64,000 nucleotides of DNA from Mycobacterium sp. Root135 (GTDB taxonomy: Bacteria; Actinomycetota; Actinomycetes; Mycobacteriales; Mycobacteriaceae): NCBI RefSeq assembly GCF_001426545.1, contig NZ_LMEZ01000006.1, positions 47,566 to 111,565 on the forward strand, read 5' to 3'. Shown here in pieces: positions 38,893 to 47,259 of this stretch. A program made the translations under genes and the position numbers. The notes under the pieces were generated by a model. It searched no databases, was not told where the DNA came from, and was given only the letters and a program-made list of their open reading frames with translations. The first letter of the stretch is position 1, and the number at the start of each line of letters is the position of its first letter.

Positions 38893-39872
38893 ACCAGCGC
38901 CTTCGCGGCGACGCGGTCCGCCTTGCGCGCGGCGCGTTCGAGATACCTGCCCTTGGCGTCCTCGAACTTGACCGCCTCGATCTCCAGCTTTTCGATGAAC
39001 GCGGCCAGCTCGTCGCGGCTGCGCTCGCCGTCGGCGGTGAAGTCGGTGCGCTCGAAGATCCGCCACTTGCGCAGCACCGGCAACACCACCTCGTCGAGGT
39101 GCTGGCGGGCGTCGTAGATGCCGCCGACGGCCATCGTCACCGCGTTGCGACGAAAGTTCGGGATCGAGAAGCCGGGCATCGCGAAGTTGACCAGGATCCG
39201 CGTGATGGAGCGCATGGCACGGTCGGGCGTCAGGTCCAGCGCCGCCCCGGTCAGGCCGCGGTAGAAGATCATGTGCAGGTTCTCGTCGAACGCGATGCGC
39301 TTCAGCAGCGCGTCGGCGACGGGTTCGTCACACGCCTTGCCGGTGTTGCGGTGCGACACCCTGGTGGCCAACTCCTGGAACGTCACGTAGGCGGCGGCGT
39401 CGAGGAACGATTCCGGCGCGACGTCGCCCTGCCCCTGCTGCCCCGGGCTGAACCCGGAGGTGACCTGCAGCATCCTGGCCCGTTCCAGCTCCATCGGGTC
39501 GACGGCCCTGGTGACCACCAGGTAGTCGCGAAGGGCGATCCCGTGCCGGTTCTCCTCGACCGTCCACCGGTTCACCCAGGTGCCCCAGGCGTCGTCGACG
39601 GTGAAGTACCCGGCGACCGCGCGGTGATACGACGGCAGGTTGTCCTCGGTCAGCAGATTGGTGACCATGGCGATGCGCGCCAGCTCGGACAGGGGTGACT
39701 GTTCGAGTTCCCATTCCGAACCGCCGAGGGCGGCGTAGTTGGAGCCGTCGGACCATGGCACGTAATCGTGCGGGGACCAGTCCTTGGTGGTGGCGAAGTG
39801 TTGGTTGAGGCCGGCTTCCACGATTGGTTCGAGTTCGGCGATGAGCTCGGGGTCGGTCAGGAGGCGTGTCAC
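38889..39872 (-). CDS. DesA-type acyl-[ACP] desaturase
   Basis: 327 residues, soluble di-iron desaturase. Iron ligands: EDN (LLTEDNLPSYHRAV), EENRHGIALRDYL and DENLHMIFYRGL (E-x-x-H motifs); further conserved block ELATRVSHRNTGKACDEP. It resembles M. tuberculosis DesA1/DesA2, which introduce double bonds into acyl chains for mycolic acid synthesis. GTG 39872 overlaps the stop of the upstream DUF1254 gene. This copy may be an additional paralogue: I recall no desaturase at this position in M. tuberculosis. Confidence 0.9.
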   Translation of the reverse strand: MTRLLTDPELIAELEPIVEAGLNQHFATTKDWSPHDYVPWSDGSNYAALGGSEWELEQSPLSELARIAMVTNLLTEDNLPSYHRAVAGYFTVDDAWGTWVNRWTVEENRHGIALRDYLVVTRAVDPMELERARMLQVTSGFSPGQQGQGDVAPESFLDAAAYVTFQELATRVSHRNTGKACDEPVADALLKRIAFDENLHMIFYRGLTGAALDLTPDRAMRSITRILVNFAMPGFSIPNFRRNAVTMAVGGIYDARQHLDEVVLPVLRKWRIFERTDFTADGERSRDELAAFIEKLEIEAVKFEDAKGRYLERAARKADRVAAKALV

Positions 39873-41332
39873 GTCACCACCTTCTCGGGCTTCGGTGCCT
39901 GCCATTGACCGTCCAGCGCGTCGGGCTTGGGCCAGTAGAGCCGCAGCACCAACGAGAAGGGGCCCTCGGGGGCCGGCAGCCAGTTGGGTTCGCGCTCCGG
40001 CCCTGGCGAATTGCGCTGCACGTACAGCGTGTAGCCGCCGTCGGCGTCGGGGACCAGCTCGCGCAGCATCGGCGAGTTGATCAGGTAGCGGTTGATCGGG
40101 TTGGCCACCAGCAGGCTCTTCGGCAGCCCGTACATCGTCAACGACCAGAACGCGTTGACGGGCGGCAGCTGGCCCGGGGCGAAGTGGTAGGTGTAGGCGT
40201 TGGCGCCGGTGAGCGGCGCGCCCGCCGCGTCGACGGAGAAGTTCGGGTAGAGCGCCTCCGCGGCGGTGTTGCCGTAGATGCCGAACACCGCGCCGGCCAT
40301 CCGGTTCAGGTAGTTGCCCTTGAGGTCCTCCTTGGTGCCAAACAGGCTGGCGGAGGACAGCTTTCCGGTGTCGATCTCGTTCTTCTTCAGAGCGTCGAGT
40401 TCGGCCCAGGCGTCGGCCATGCCGTCCTGGACCGCGGTGCGCATCTCCGGTGAGAGCTTCTCGGCGTCGAAGGTGCCGTCGGGACCGATGCCGATGGTGG
40501 CGAACCGGTCCCGCATGGCCTTCTCGGCGGGCAGCGTCGGGGTGAACTTCATGACGAAGTTCAGGATGTCGAAGAACTGGGGTGAGGTGCGCTCCTGGTC
40601 CGGGGTCAGGGCGGGGACGAAGTCGATCGCGGGGGCCGGCGGTGGCAGCGGCTGCTTGAGGAAGACCGACAGCGGTTCCACCCGATAGCCGTCCTGAATC
40701 CGCTTGACGGCGTCCAAGTCCAGCGGCTCGAACAACTGGGTGCGGTAGAGCACCAGCGCCAGCTCGGTGTCGGACCGGATGACCTCGTTGACGCCCGCGG
40801 GCTTCTCCCCCGTCCAATTGGGCCCTGCCAGAAGGTACTTGCCGCCGCTGTTGCCGGTGGTCCGGCTGCCGACGTAGGCGAAGTTCGCCGTGTACTGGTC
40901 GACGAATTGCAGCGAGAAGTACCGGTCCTGCTCGACCGGCGGCACGGTGAGCACCAGTGGCTCGGTGCGTAGATCGGCTCCCACGACCGAGTAGGGCGTG
41001 TCGGAGTTCGGCGTCTGGATCGTGGTGTCGGCCGGCGTGAAAACCCGTGCGGTGTTGTGGATTTCGTTCCAGCCGCCCTTGTACTCGGCGTCGCCCTTGT
41101 CCACGAAGTACGAGTACATGACGCGGTAGTCGTCGACCATCGGGAAGCCGTAGACGTAGGCCTCCTTCGCGATCGCCCTGGCCTGCTCGGGGCTGATCGC
41201 CGACGACGGTGGTGGCGGCGGCGCGGAGCCGACGACCTCGGGCTTCTCGCTCTTCGCGCAGGCCGCCATGACGGTGACGAGCACCGCCGCGACGCTTACG
41301 GCCAGAGCCCGGCGGAGGTGTGTCGACTTCAC
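39869..41332 (-). CDS. DUF1254/DUF1214 lipoprotein
   Basis: 487 residues. N-terminal lipobox region LVTVMAACAKS predicts a lipoprotein exported by Sec. DUF1254 domain: EAYVYGFPMVDDYRVMYSYF and NSDTPYSVVGADLRTEPLVL; DUF1214 domain near the C-terminus: ALTGANAYTYHFAPGQLPPV, FWSLTMYGLP and NRYLINS. Start GTG 41332. The family is widespread and of unknown function. The GTGA overlap with the desaturase gene is notable because a surface lipoprotein and a cytoplasmic desaturase are coupled. Confidence 0.87.
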   Translation of the reverse strand: MKSTHLRRALAVSVAAVLVTVMAACAKSEKPEVVGSAPPPPPSSAISPEQARAIAKEAYVYGFPMVDDYRVMYSYFVDKGDAEYKGGWNEIHNTARVFTPADTTIQTPNSDTPYSVVGADLRTEPLVLTVPPVEQDRYFSLQFVDQYTANFAYVGSRTTGNSGGKYLLAGPNWTGEKPAGVNEVIRSDTELALVLYRTQLFEPLDLDAVKRIQDGYRVEPLSVFLKQPLPPPAPAIDFVPALTPDQERTSPQFFDILNFVMKFTPTLPAEKAMRDRFATIGIGPDGTFDAEKLSPEMRTAVQDGMADAWAELDALKKNEIDTGKLSSASLFGTKEDLKGNYLNRMAGAVFGIYGNTAAEALYPNFSVDAAGAPLTGANAYTYHFAPGQLPPVNAFWSLTMYGLPKSLLVANPINRYLINSPMLRELVPDADGGYTLYVQRNSPGPEREPNWLPAPEGPFSLVLRLYWPKPDALDGQWQAPKPEKVVT

Positions 41333-41388
41333 GACATCATCAAACCATCGGAGCGCCTACCGGCCCCGGATCCTCGATTGGCGGGGTG

Positions 41389-42276
41389 TCACGTGGTCGG
41401 GGGCGTATCCAGGGCCTCGGAATGGGCACTCGTCGAACGTCCAAGCGCGACCACCTCGGCGTCCATCCGAGGCAGGAGGTCGGGCACGAACCTCTTGATG
41501 GGGGCTTCGCCGAGGCGGGTCGACATGATCGGCTTGAGCCACCGGAGCGCACCCACCCAGCGCGGGCAGTACACCCGGGTCTTCCGCCCCTCGATGCCGT
41601 CCACGAAGGCGGCGCCGCACTTCTCCACCGACGTGGTGACGTTCACCGGATACGGGAGTTTGGACAACATCTCGCCGAAGGTGGACAGGTCGGTCTTGGT
41701 GTCGCGCACCATCGCCGTGTCGACCCACGACATGTGCGCCGATCCGACGTCGACGCCGTGGTGGGCGACCTCGAGCCGCAACGCGTTCGCGAACTGCTCC
41801 ACCGCGGCCTTGCTGGCATTGTATGGCGCCAATCCCGGGGCGGCGGTGAAGGCGGCCAGCGACGACACGACCAGTACGTAACCCCGACGCTCCACGATGG
41901 CCGGCAGCGCGGCCCGCACGGTGTGGAACACCCCGAGGACGTTGACGTCCATCAGCCGCTTGAAGGCCGCGGGGTCGACCTGCAGCACCGACCCGTAGCT
42001 GGCGATGCCCGCATTGGCGACCACGACGTCGACGCCGCCGAAGCGCTGAACCCCGGCGTCGACCGCGGCCTCCATGGCAGGCAGGTCGCGGACGTCGGCG
42101 GTCACCGTCAACACCCGGTCACCGCCGAGTGCTGCGGCGAAGCTGGCGAGCGCGCCCGCGTCGACGTCGGTCAACAGCAGCCGAGCGCCCTTGGCGTGCA
42201 ACCGCCTGGCGACTTCCGCGCCGACCCCCGCCGCACCACCGGTGATGAACACGACCTTGCCGTCAACCGAAGCCAT
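41389..42276 (-). CDS. SDR family oxidoreductase
   Basis: 295 residues, short-chain dehydrogenase/reductase. Cofactor motif ITGGAAGVGAEVARRL, VVVANAGIASYG (NAG), catalytic Ser and Tyr-x-x-x-Lys in VVSSLAAF and APYNASKAAVEQFA. The Asp in LLLTDVDAGA after the second strand favours NAD(H). ATG 42276 is used; a TTG at 42285 would add three residues. The C-terminus has a membrane-adjacent basic stretch. Substrate not determinable. It is 21 bases downstream of mshC... on the same strand, so it may be co-transcribed. Confidence 0.88.
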   Translation of the reverse strand: MASVDGKVVFITGGAAGVGAEVARRLHAKGARLLLTDVDAGALASFAAALGGDRVLTVTADVRDLPAMEAAVDAGVQRFGGVDVVVANAGIASYGSVLQVDPAAFKRLMDVNVLGVFHTVRAALPAIVERRGYVLVVSSLAAFTAAPGLAPYNASKAAVEQFANALRLEVAHHGVDVGSAHMSWVDTAMVRDTKTDLSTFGEMLSKLPYPVNVTTSVEKCGAAFVDGIEGRKTRVYCPRWVGALRWLKPIMSTRLGEAPIKRFVPDLLPRMDAEVVALGRSTSAHSEALDTPPTT

Positions 42277-42297
42277 GGGCGGCAAGGTACCTCGTGA

Positions 42298-43536
42298 CTA
42301 GAGCGCGACTCCGAGCAACGCGTCGACGGCCGCCGCCACCCGGCCGGGTGCCTCGACGTCGTCGCCGCCGTACTGCTGCGCGTCGGCAACCCAACCATCA
42401 AGTGCGGCAAGGGCTTTGGGAGTGTCGAGATCGTCGGCGAGGTACTGCCTGACCCTGGCGACCACGTCGGTGGCGTCGGGTCCGGACGGCAGGGCCGTCG
42501 CCGCGCGCCACCGGGCCAGCCGGTCCTGCGCCTCGGCGAGGACCGCGTCACTCCAGTACCGGTCGGAACGGTAGTGCCCGGCAAGCAGACCCAGCCGGAT
42601 GGCGGCGGGGTCGACGCCCTCGGCACGAAGCTTCGACACCAGCACCAGGTTGCCTCGACTCTTGCTCATCTTGTGACCGTCCCAGCCGATCATCCCGGCG
42701 TGGACGTAGTGCCTGGCGAAACGTCGCTCCCCCGTGACCGATTCGGCGTGGGCGGCCGAAAACTCGTGGTGCGGGAAGATCAAATCGCTTCCGCCGCCCT
42801 GGAGGTCGAGCCCGGTGCCGATGCGGTCAAGAGCGATGGCGGCACATTCGACGTGCCACCCCGGCCGACCAGGACCGAACGGCGACGGCCAACTCGGCTC
42901 GCCCGGCCGCTCCGCACGCCACAGCAGCGCGTCCAACGCGTCGCCCTTGCCCGCCCGGTCGGGGTCCCCGCCCCGCTCGGCGAACAGCCGCAGCATGGTC
43001 TCGCGGTCGTACCCCGACTCGTAGCCGAACTGCGCAGTCGCGTCGGCCCGGTAGTACACGTCGGGATACTCGGCGTCCTCCACCACGTACGCCGCACCTG
43101 AGGCCAGCATCTTCTCCACCAGCTCGATCACCTCGGCGATCGCGTCGGTGGCGGCCACGTAGTCCTGCGGCGGAAGGACGCGCAGCGCCGCCATGTCCTC
43201 GCGGAAGAGCTGGGTCTCGCGGGCCCCGAGGTCGCGCCAGTCGATGCCGTCGCGCGCCGCCCGCTCGAACAGCGGGTCGTCGACGTCGGTGACGTTCTGG
43301 ACGTAATGCACCCGATGGCCCGCGTCGAGCCACGCCCGGTAGACCAGGTCGAAGGTCAGATAGGTCGCCGCATGGCCCAGGTGGGTCGCGTCGTACGGCG
43401 TGATGCCGCACACGTACATGGTCGCTGTCTCACCCGCTGCCACCGGACGCACCTGTTGGTCGGCGCTGTCGAAGAGGCGCAACGGCGTTCCCACACCGGT
43501 GAGCTGCGGAACGGTCGGCGCAGGCCACGATTGCAT
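42298..43536 (-). CDS. mshC: Mycothiol ligase MshC (cysteine:GlcN-Ins ligase)
   Basis: 412 residues, a paralogue of cysteinyl-tRNA synthetase that attaches Cys to GlcN-Ins in the ATP-dependent fourth step of mycothiol synthesis. Zinc/catalytic site CGITPYDATHLGHAATYL (HIGH-like), WHVECAAIALDRIG and FPHHEFSAAHAES; KMSKS loop HKMSKSRGN. It lacks the long C-terminal tRNA-binding domain of CysRS (about 460-480 aa), which identifies it as MshC. ATG 43536. Matches M. tuberculosis Rv2130c in order. Confidence 0.95.
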   Translation of the reverse strand: MQSWPAPTVPQLTGVGTPLRLFDSADQQVRPVAAGETATMYVCGITPYDATHLGHAATYLTFDLVYRAWLDAGHRVHYVQNVTDVDDPLFERAARDGIDWRDLGARETQLFREDMAALRVLPPQDYVAATDAIAEVIELVEKMLASGAAYVVEDAEYPDVYYRADATAQFGYESGYDRETMLRLFAERGGDPDRAGKGDALDALLWRAERPGEPSWPSPFGPGRPGWHVECAAIALDRIGTGLDLQGGGSDLIFPHHEFSAAHAESVTGERRFARHYVHAGMIGWDGHKMSKSRGNLVLVSKLRAEGVDPAAIRLGLLAGHYRSDRYWSDAVLAEAQDRLARWRAATALPSGPDATDVVARVRQYLADDLDTPKALAALDGWVADAQQYGGDDVEAPGRVAAAVDALLGVAL

Positions 43537-43630
43537 GGCTACGACTCTAGGGTGTGCGTTCAGGTCAGCCTCCGACGGTGGTTGTTCGCAATGTGCGACA
43601 ACGGGCAGAGCGAATCCATTCCCGGTTCAC

Positions 43631-44359
43631 TCAAAACACCGACCGGATCGCCTCGAGCAGGGTGCCGGCAAGCTCCGGCCTGCACATCACGAAATCGGGT
43701 AGATACGGGTCGCGCCGGTTGTAGCGCAGCGGGGACCCGTCCAACCGCGAAGCGTGCAGACCCGCTGCCATGACCACCCCGGCGGGCGCCGCAGAATCCC
43801 ACTCGTACTGACCGCCGGCGTGGACGTAGGCGTCGACGTCGCCCCGGACGACGGCCATGGCCTTGGCGCCTGCGGACCCGATGCCGACCAGTTCGACGTC
43901 GAGCATGTCCCGCAGCCACCACAGCACCGTGGGCGGGCGGTGGCGGCTCGTCGCGATCCGGATGGGGCCCGGCTCACGCGGCGGCGGTGCCGCCACGGTG
44001 TCACTGCGATACACCTCGCCGAGCGCGGGCAATCCGACCACGGCGTCGGTGATGTCGCCGTCCGATCCCGTCGTGCGCTGCCACAGCGCGATGTGCACCG
44101 CCCAGTCGGTGCGCCCCGGCGTCGAGAACTCCCGGGTGCCGTCGACGGGGTCGACGATCCACACCCGGTCGGCGCGGATCCGCGACAGGTCGTCGGCCGC
44201 CTCTTCGGAGAGGACGGCGTCGTCGGGCCGGTGCTCGTGGAGCCGGTTCAGGATCAGGGTGTTGGCACGCCGATCACCGGCGTCGCCGAGATCGTAGTAG
44301 TCGTCGAAGCCGATCTCGGCGCGCAGCGCGACGAGCATCCGACCGGCCTCGGCGGCCAC
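43631..44359 (-). CDS. cysQ: 3'(2'),5'-bisphosphate nucleotidase CysQ
   Basis: 242 residues from GTG 44359. Removes the 3' phosphate from PAP/PAPS in sulfate assimilation; inositol-monophosphatase fold. Metal motifs: DAVLSEEAADD, WIVDPVDGTREF and EWDSAAPAGVVMAA. The N-terminus is probably short: the in-frame codons 44360-44398 encode ISPHISDAALAAE, which looks like the missing first helix of the M. tuberculosis protein but offers only ATT (44396-44398) as a start. It lies 94 bases downstream in reading order of no promoter gap: the GNAT gene ends 6 bases before this ATT, so the genes are coupled. Confidence 0.9.
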   Translation of the reverse strand: MAAEAGRMLVALRAEIGFDDYYDLGDAGDRRANTLILNRLHEHRPDDAVLSEEAADDLSRIRADRVWIVDPVDGTREFSTPGRTDWAVHIALWQRTTGSDGDITDAVVGLPALGEVYRSDTVAAPPPREPGPIRIATSRHRPPTVLWWLRDMLDVELVGIGSAGAKAMAVVRGDVDAYVHAGGQYEWDSAAPAGVVMAAGLHASRLDGSPLRYNRRDPYLPDFVMCRPELAGTLLEAIRSVF

Positions 44360-44404
44360 CTCCGCGGCGAGCGCCGCATCGCTGATGTGGGGGCTAATCG
44401 GGTC

Positions 44405-45070
44405 CTACTTGGGCGTGACGCCGGGGGCGCGCACGACCATGGGCACCGCGGGGAAGTACGCCGCCATCTCCGAACGGCAGCGCCGCAGGGCGGCCGTCCC
44501 GAAACCGCGGTGACGGTGGTCGGGGTGAATCCAGACGCGGACGTTGACCTCGCCGCCGACGAGCTCACCGAAGACCATGCCGACCTTGTCGGCACCTTCC
44601 TCCGCGACGAACCACACCGCCTCTTCGTTGGAGACCCGGCCGAGCGCGGCGCTGATCTCGTCGTCGATGGAGCCCGCAGGCGCGCCCGACCCGTCGCCCG
44701 TGGCGCCGACGTCGGAAGTGCGGTCGACGAACAGGTCGCGGTCGGTGTCCGAGGAGAACACCCGCAGCGACAGACTCTCCCCCGAGCTGGCAGGCCGCTC
44801 GCCGAGGGTGAAGGTCAGCTGCTTGTTCAGATCCTCGAGTTCCTCGGCGATCTTGCGCCGCGAATCCCTGGTGAGCTGGTCGAACGAGATCGTCATCACG
44901 GCCTCGCCGCCCTTGGGCGAGGTGTCGAGCAGCGTCGCGATGGCCTCGACGGCGGCCGCTCTGTCACCGGCTTCGACGATCGCGTCGAGCACCTCGTGGC
45001 GGCGGTCGAGCGCCTTCTGGAGGGCGTCGGCGATCTCCCTGCGGGCGGCGGCGTGATCGTGATCAGTCAT
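44405..45070 (-). CDS. GNAT acetyltransferase fused to a GyrA-gate-like helical domain
   Basis: 221 residues in two parts. About 10-80 (LDRRHEVLDAIVEAGDRAAA, then TISFDQLTRDSRRKIAEELE) resembles the C-gate coiled coil of GyrA/ParC (the I-M-R-L-x-R-L-T-x-x-E-R-x-K-I pattern). About 90-215 is a GNAT domain with VGMVFGELVGGEVNVRVWI and the acetyl-CoA loop HPDHRHRGFGTAALRRC. ATG 45070. No M. tuberculosis gene is known to me at this spot. It is between the SCO1664-like gene and cysQ in one same-strand run. Acceptor unknown. Confidence 0.75.
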   Translation of the reverse strand: MTDHDHAAARREIADALQKALDRRHEVLDAIVEAGDRAAAVEAIATLLDTSPKGGEAVMTISFDQLTRDSRRKIAEELEDLNKQLTFTLGERPASSGESLSLRVFSSDTDRDLFVDRTSDVGATGDGSGAPAGSIDDEISAALGRVSNEEAVWFVAEEGADKVGMVFGELVGGEVNVRVWIHPDHRHRGFGTAALRRCRSEMAAYFPAVPMVVRAPGVTPK

Positions 45071-45094
45071 GACGACGAGCGTAGAACACGAAGG

Positions 45095-45934
45095 TCAGAA
45101 CGCCGGCCACGGGATCGGCCTGCGCCGATCAGGCGACGGCATCACCGGGTTCTCCAGCAGACCAACGGTTCTGGCATACAGCGAGTCGATCTCGCGATTG
45201 GTGACGTGCGGCCGCAGCGTCTGGTCGAAATCACCGAGCAGCGCGTCCCGCAGGCCCGCGACGTCACGCAGCGTGTCGTCGTCGACCGGCTTGCCCGCCC
45301 ACCCCCACAGCACCGTGCGGAGCTTGTCCTCGGTGTGCAGGCTGACACCGTGGTCGACGCCGTAGACCCCGCCGTCGACGCCAGCCAGGATGTGACCACC
45401 CTTGCGGTCGGCGTTGTTGATCAGGACGTCGAACACCGCCATCCGGCGCAGGCGCGCGTCGTCGGCGTGGACGAGGGTCACCTCGTCACCGGCGTAGTCG
45501 TAGGCCTGCACAACGGGCAGGAAGCCGGGCGGCACGTGACCGGCGGGCAGCAGGTCGACCAGGTCGGGGCTGGCGTTGAGATCCTCGTCGGCCGTGTCGT
45601 CGACCTCGGTGTCGTCGAGGACGTCACCGGGCTGGTCGACCCACCGCTGCACCATCCCGCGCCCCGCCGGTCCGTCCCGAAGGACGGTGTACGGCACCAC
45701 GTTCCAACCCAACGCCGCCGACACCAGGTACGCCGACACCTCGCGGCCCGCGAGGGTGCCGTCGGGAAAGTCCCACAGCGGCGCCTCGCCGGCGACGGGC
45801 TTGTACACGCAGTGCGCCAGCCGATCGTCGAGACGTGCCTCGCACAGGAACGTGGCGTTGCTCGCCGAGCGGATGCGGCCGAGGACCGTCAGCGTGCCGC
45901 TACGAAGTGCCTCGTCCTCAGAAGTCGGTGTCAT
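45095..45934 (-). CDS. SCO1664 family protein, PI3/4-kinase-like fold
   Basis: 279 residues. N-terminal ATP-lobe-like block SASNATFLCEARLDDRLAHC and VYKPVAGEAPLWDFPDG; catalytic-loop-like MAVFDVLINNADRKGGHIL followed by VYGVDHGVSLHTEDKLRTVL, which parallels the NxDR...DxG arrangement of PI3/PI4-kinases and HipA-like atypical kinases. It corresponds to Rv2133c. ATG 45934 lies inside the end of the DUF3090 gene (17-base overlap). Substrate unknown; kinase activity is inferred from the motif, not shown. Confidence 0.8.
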   Translation of the reverse strand: MTPTSEDEALRSGTLTVLGRIRSASNATFLCEARLDDRLAHCVYKPVAGEAPLWDFPDGTLAGREVSAYLVSAALGWNVVPYTVLRDGPAGRGMVQRWVDQPGDVLDDTEVDDTADEDLNASPDLVDLLPAGHVPPGFLPVVQAYDYAGDEVTLVHADDARLRRMAVFDVLINNADRKGGHILAGVDGGVYGVDHGVSLHTEDKLRTVLWGWAGKPVDDDTLRDVAGLRDALLGDFDQTLRPHVTNREIDSLYARTVGLLENPVMPSPDRRRPIPWPAF

Positions 45935-46505
45935 CGTCGGATTCCGCCAGGGCACCTCGTCGGTAGCCGTTGGTGCGCACACAGATGTGTCCCGCGGGAT
46001 CCAGTGGCTCGTCGCAGAGCGGGCACGGCGGCCGACCCGCGGAGATGACGCGGTTGGAGCGGGCGGCGAACTCGCGCGCCGACTCCGGGGTCAGGAACAC
46101 CCGGACCGCGTCGGGACCGTCCTCGGCGTCGTCGAGCACCACCGACGCGTCGAACTCCGTCTCCGACACCGCGAGCAGTTCCACGACCACGGTCTCGGCC
46201 TCGGAGTCCCAGCCCAAACCCATCGTGCCGACGCGGAACTCCGCGTCGACCGGCGTGATCAGAGGGCTCAGGTCCTCGACTTCGGTCGTCTCCGGCGGCA
46301 CCGGGGTGCCGAAGCGGCGGTTGATCTCGAGCAGCAGCGCGGCGATCCGCTCGGCGAGCACCGCCACCTGTTGCTTCTCCAGGATCACCGAGACGACTCG
46401 CTCGTCGTGCACGGCCTGAAGGTAGAACGTCCGGTCGCCAGGTTGCCCGACGGTCCCGGCCACGAATCGGTCGGGTGAGCGGAAGACGTGAATCGAACGG
46501 GCCAT
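45918..46505 (-). CDS. DUF3090 family protein with C-terminal zinc-ribbon-like motif
   Basis: 195 residues. It starts MARSIHVFRSPDRFVAGTVG after a GGAGG ribosome site, continues with FYLQAVHDERVVSVILEKQQ, and ends with CPLCDEPLDPAGHICVR, a CxxC...HxC zinc-binding motif. The family is restricted to actinobacteria and related groups and travels with the SCO1664-like gene and a histidine phosphatase, as here. No catalytic motif. Role unknown; the Arg/Asp-rich tail may contact a partner or nucleic acid. Confidence 0.85.
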   Translation of the reverse strand: MARSIHVFRSPDRFVAGTVGQPGDRTFYLQAVHDERVVSVILEKQQVAVLAERIAALLLEINRRFGTPVPPETTEVEDLSPLITPVDAEFRVGTMGLGWDSEAETVVVELLAVSETEFDASVVLDDAEDGPDAVRVFLTPESAREFAARSNRVISAGRPPCPLCDEPLDPAGHICVRTNGYRRGALAESDDDTDF

Positions 46506-46580
46506 GACACCTCCCAAAATACCGGTATGGGGGCCGCAGCCGTAATTCGACGGACGGCGCGGGCGGGGCGATCGAACGGG

Positions 46581-47258
46581 TCAGTCGGTGGAACCACCCA
46601 CGACGGCGTCACCCGAGGGCTCGGGTTTGGCCAGGAGCGCGGCGGTCAAGGCGGGGCCCGTGTGGTTGACGTGAAGCACGAATGGGCGCGCCGAGGTGTA
46701 CCGGATGACGCTCATGGACGCGGGGTCGGCGGTGATGCGCTGGAAGTTGTCCAGATGGCTCCCCACCGCGTCCGCGATGATCGACTTGATGACGTCGCCG
46801 TGCGTACAGGCAATCCACAGAACGTCGCCTTCGTGCTGCTCGGCGAGGGTGCGGTCGTGTTCGCGGATCGCCGCGACGGCCCTGGCCTGAACCTGCGCCA
46901 GCCCCTCCCCGTCGGGGAACACCGCGGCGCTGGGCTGCTGCTGGACCACCGCCCACAGCGGCTCCTTGAAGAGGTCGCCGATCTTGCATCCGGTCCACGC
47001 GCCGTAGTCGACTTCGGAGAGCCGCTCCTCGACCACGGGTTCCAGCCCGAGTGCCGCGGCAAGGGGCGCCACCGTTCGCTCACAGCGCAGAAGCGGCGAC
47101 CTCACGATCGCCTTGATCGGAAGGTCGGCGACACGGGCGACCACCGCTTCGGCTTGTTCACGGCCCTTGTCGTCGAGGTCGACCCCCTCGGAGCGACCAG
47201 CGAGGGTGTGCGCGGTGTTCGACGTCGACCGACCGTGTCGGAGCAGGATGACCGTCAT
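46581..47258 (-). CDS. Histidine phosphatase superfamily protein, MSMEG_4193 type
   Basis: 225 residues. Catalytic RHG motif in MTVILLRHGRSTSNTAHTLA (His8), second His in WIACTHGDVIKSIIADAV, Arg in RSPLLRCERTVAPLA. This is the phosphoglycerate-mutase-like subfamily that clusters with DUF3090 and SCO1664-like genes. The ATG is 1 base from the uppP stop, and the DUF3090 gene follows after 75 bases. Substrate unknown; a small phosphorylated metabolite or the product of the kinase-like neighbour is a reasonable guess. Confidence 0.87.
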   Translation of the reverse strand: MTVILLRHGRSTSNTAHTLAGRSEGVDLDDKGREQAEAVVARVADLPIKAIVRSPLLRCERTVAPLAAALGLEPVVEERLSEVDYGAWTGCKIGDLFKEPLWAVVQQQPSAAVFPDGEGLAQVQARAVAAIREHDRTLAEQHEGDVLWIACTHGDVIKSIIADAVGSHLDNFQRITADPASMSVIRYTSARPFVLHVNHTGPALTAALLAKPEPSGDAVVGGSTD

Positions 47259-47259
47259 C

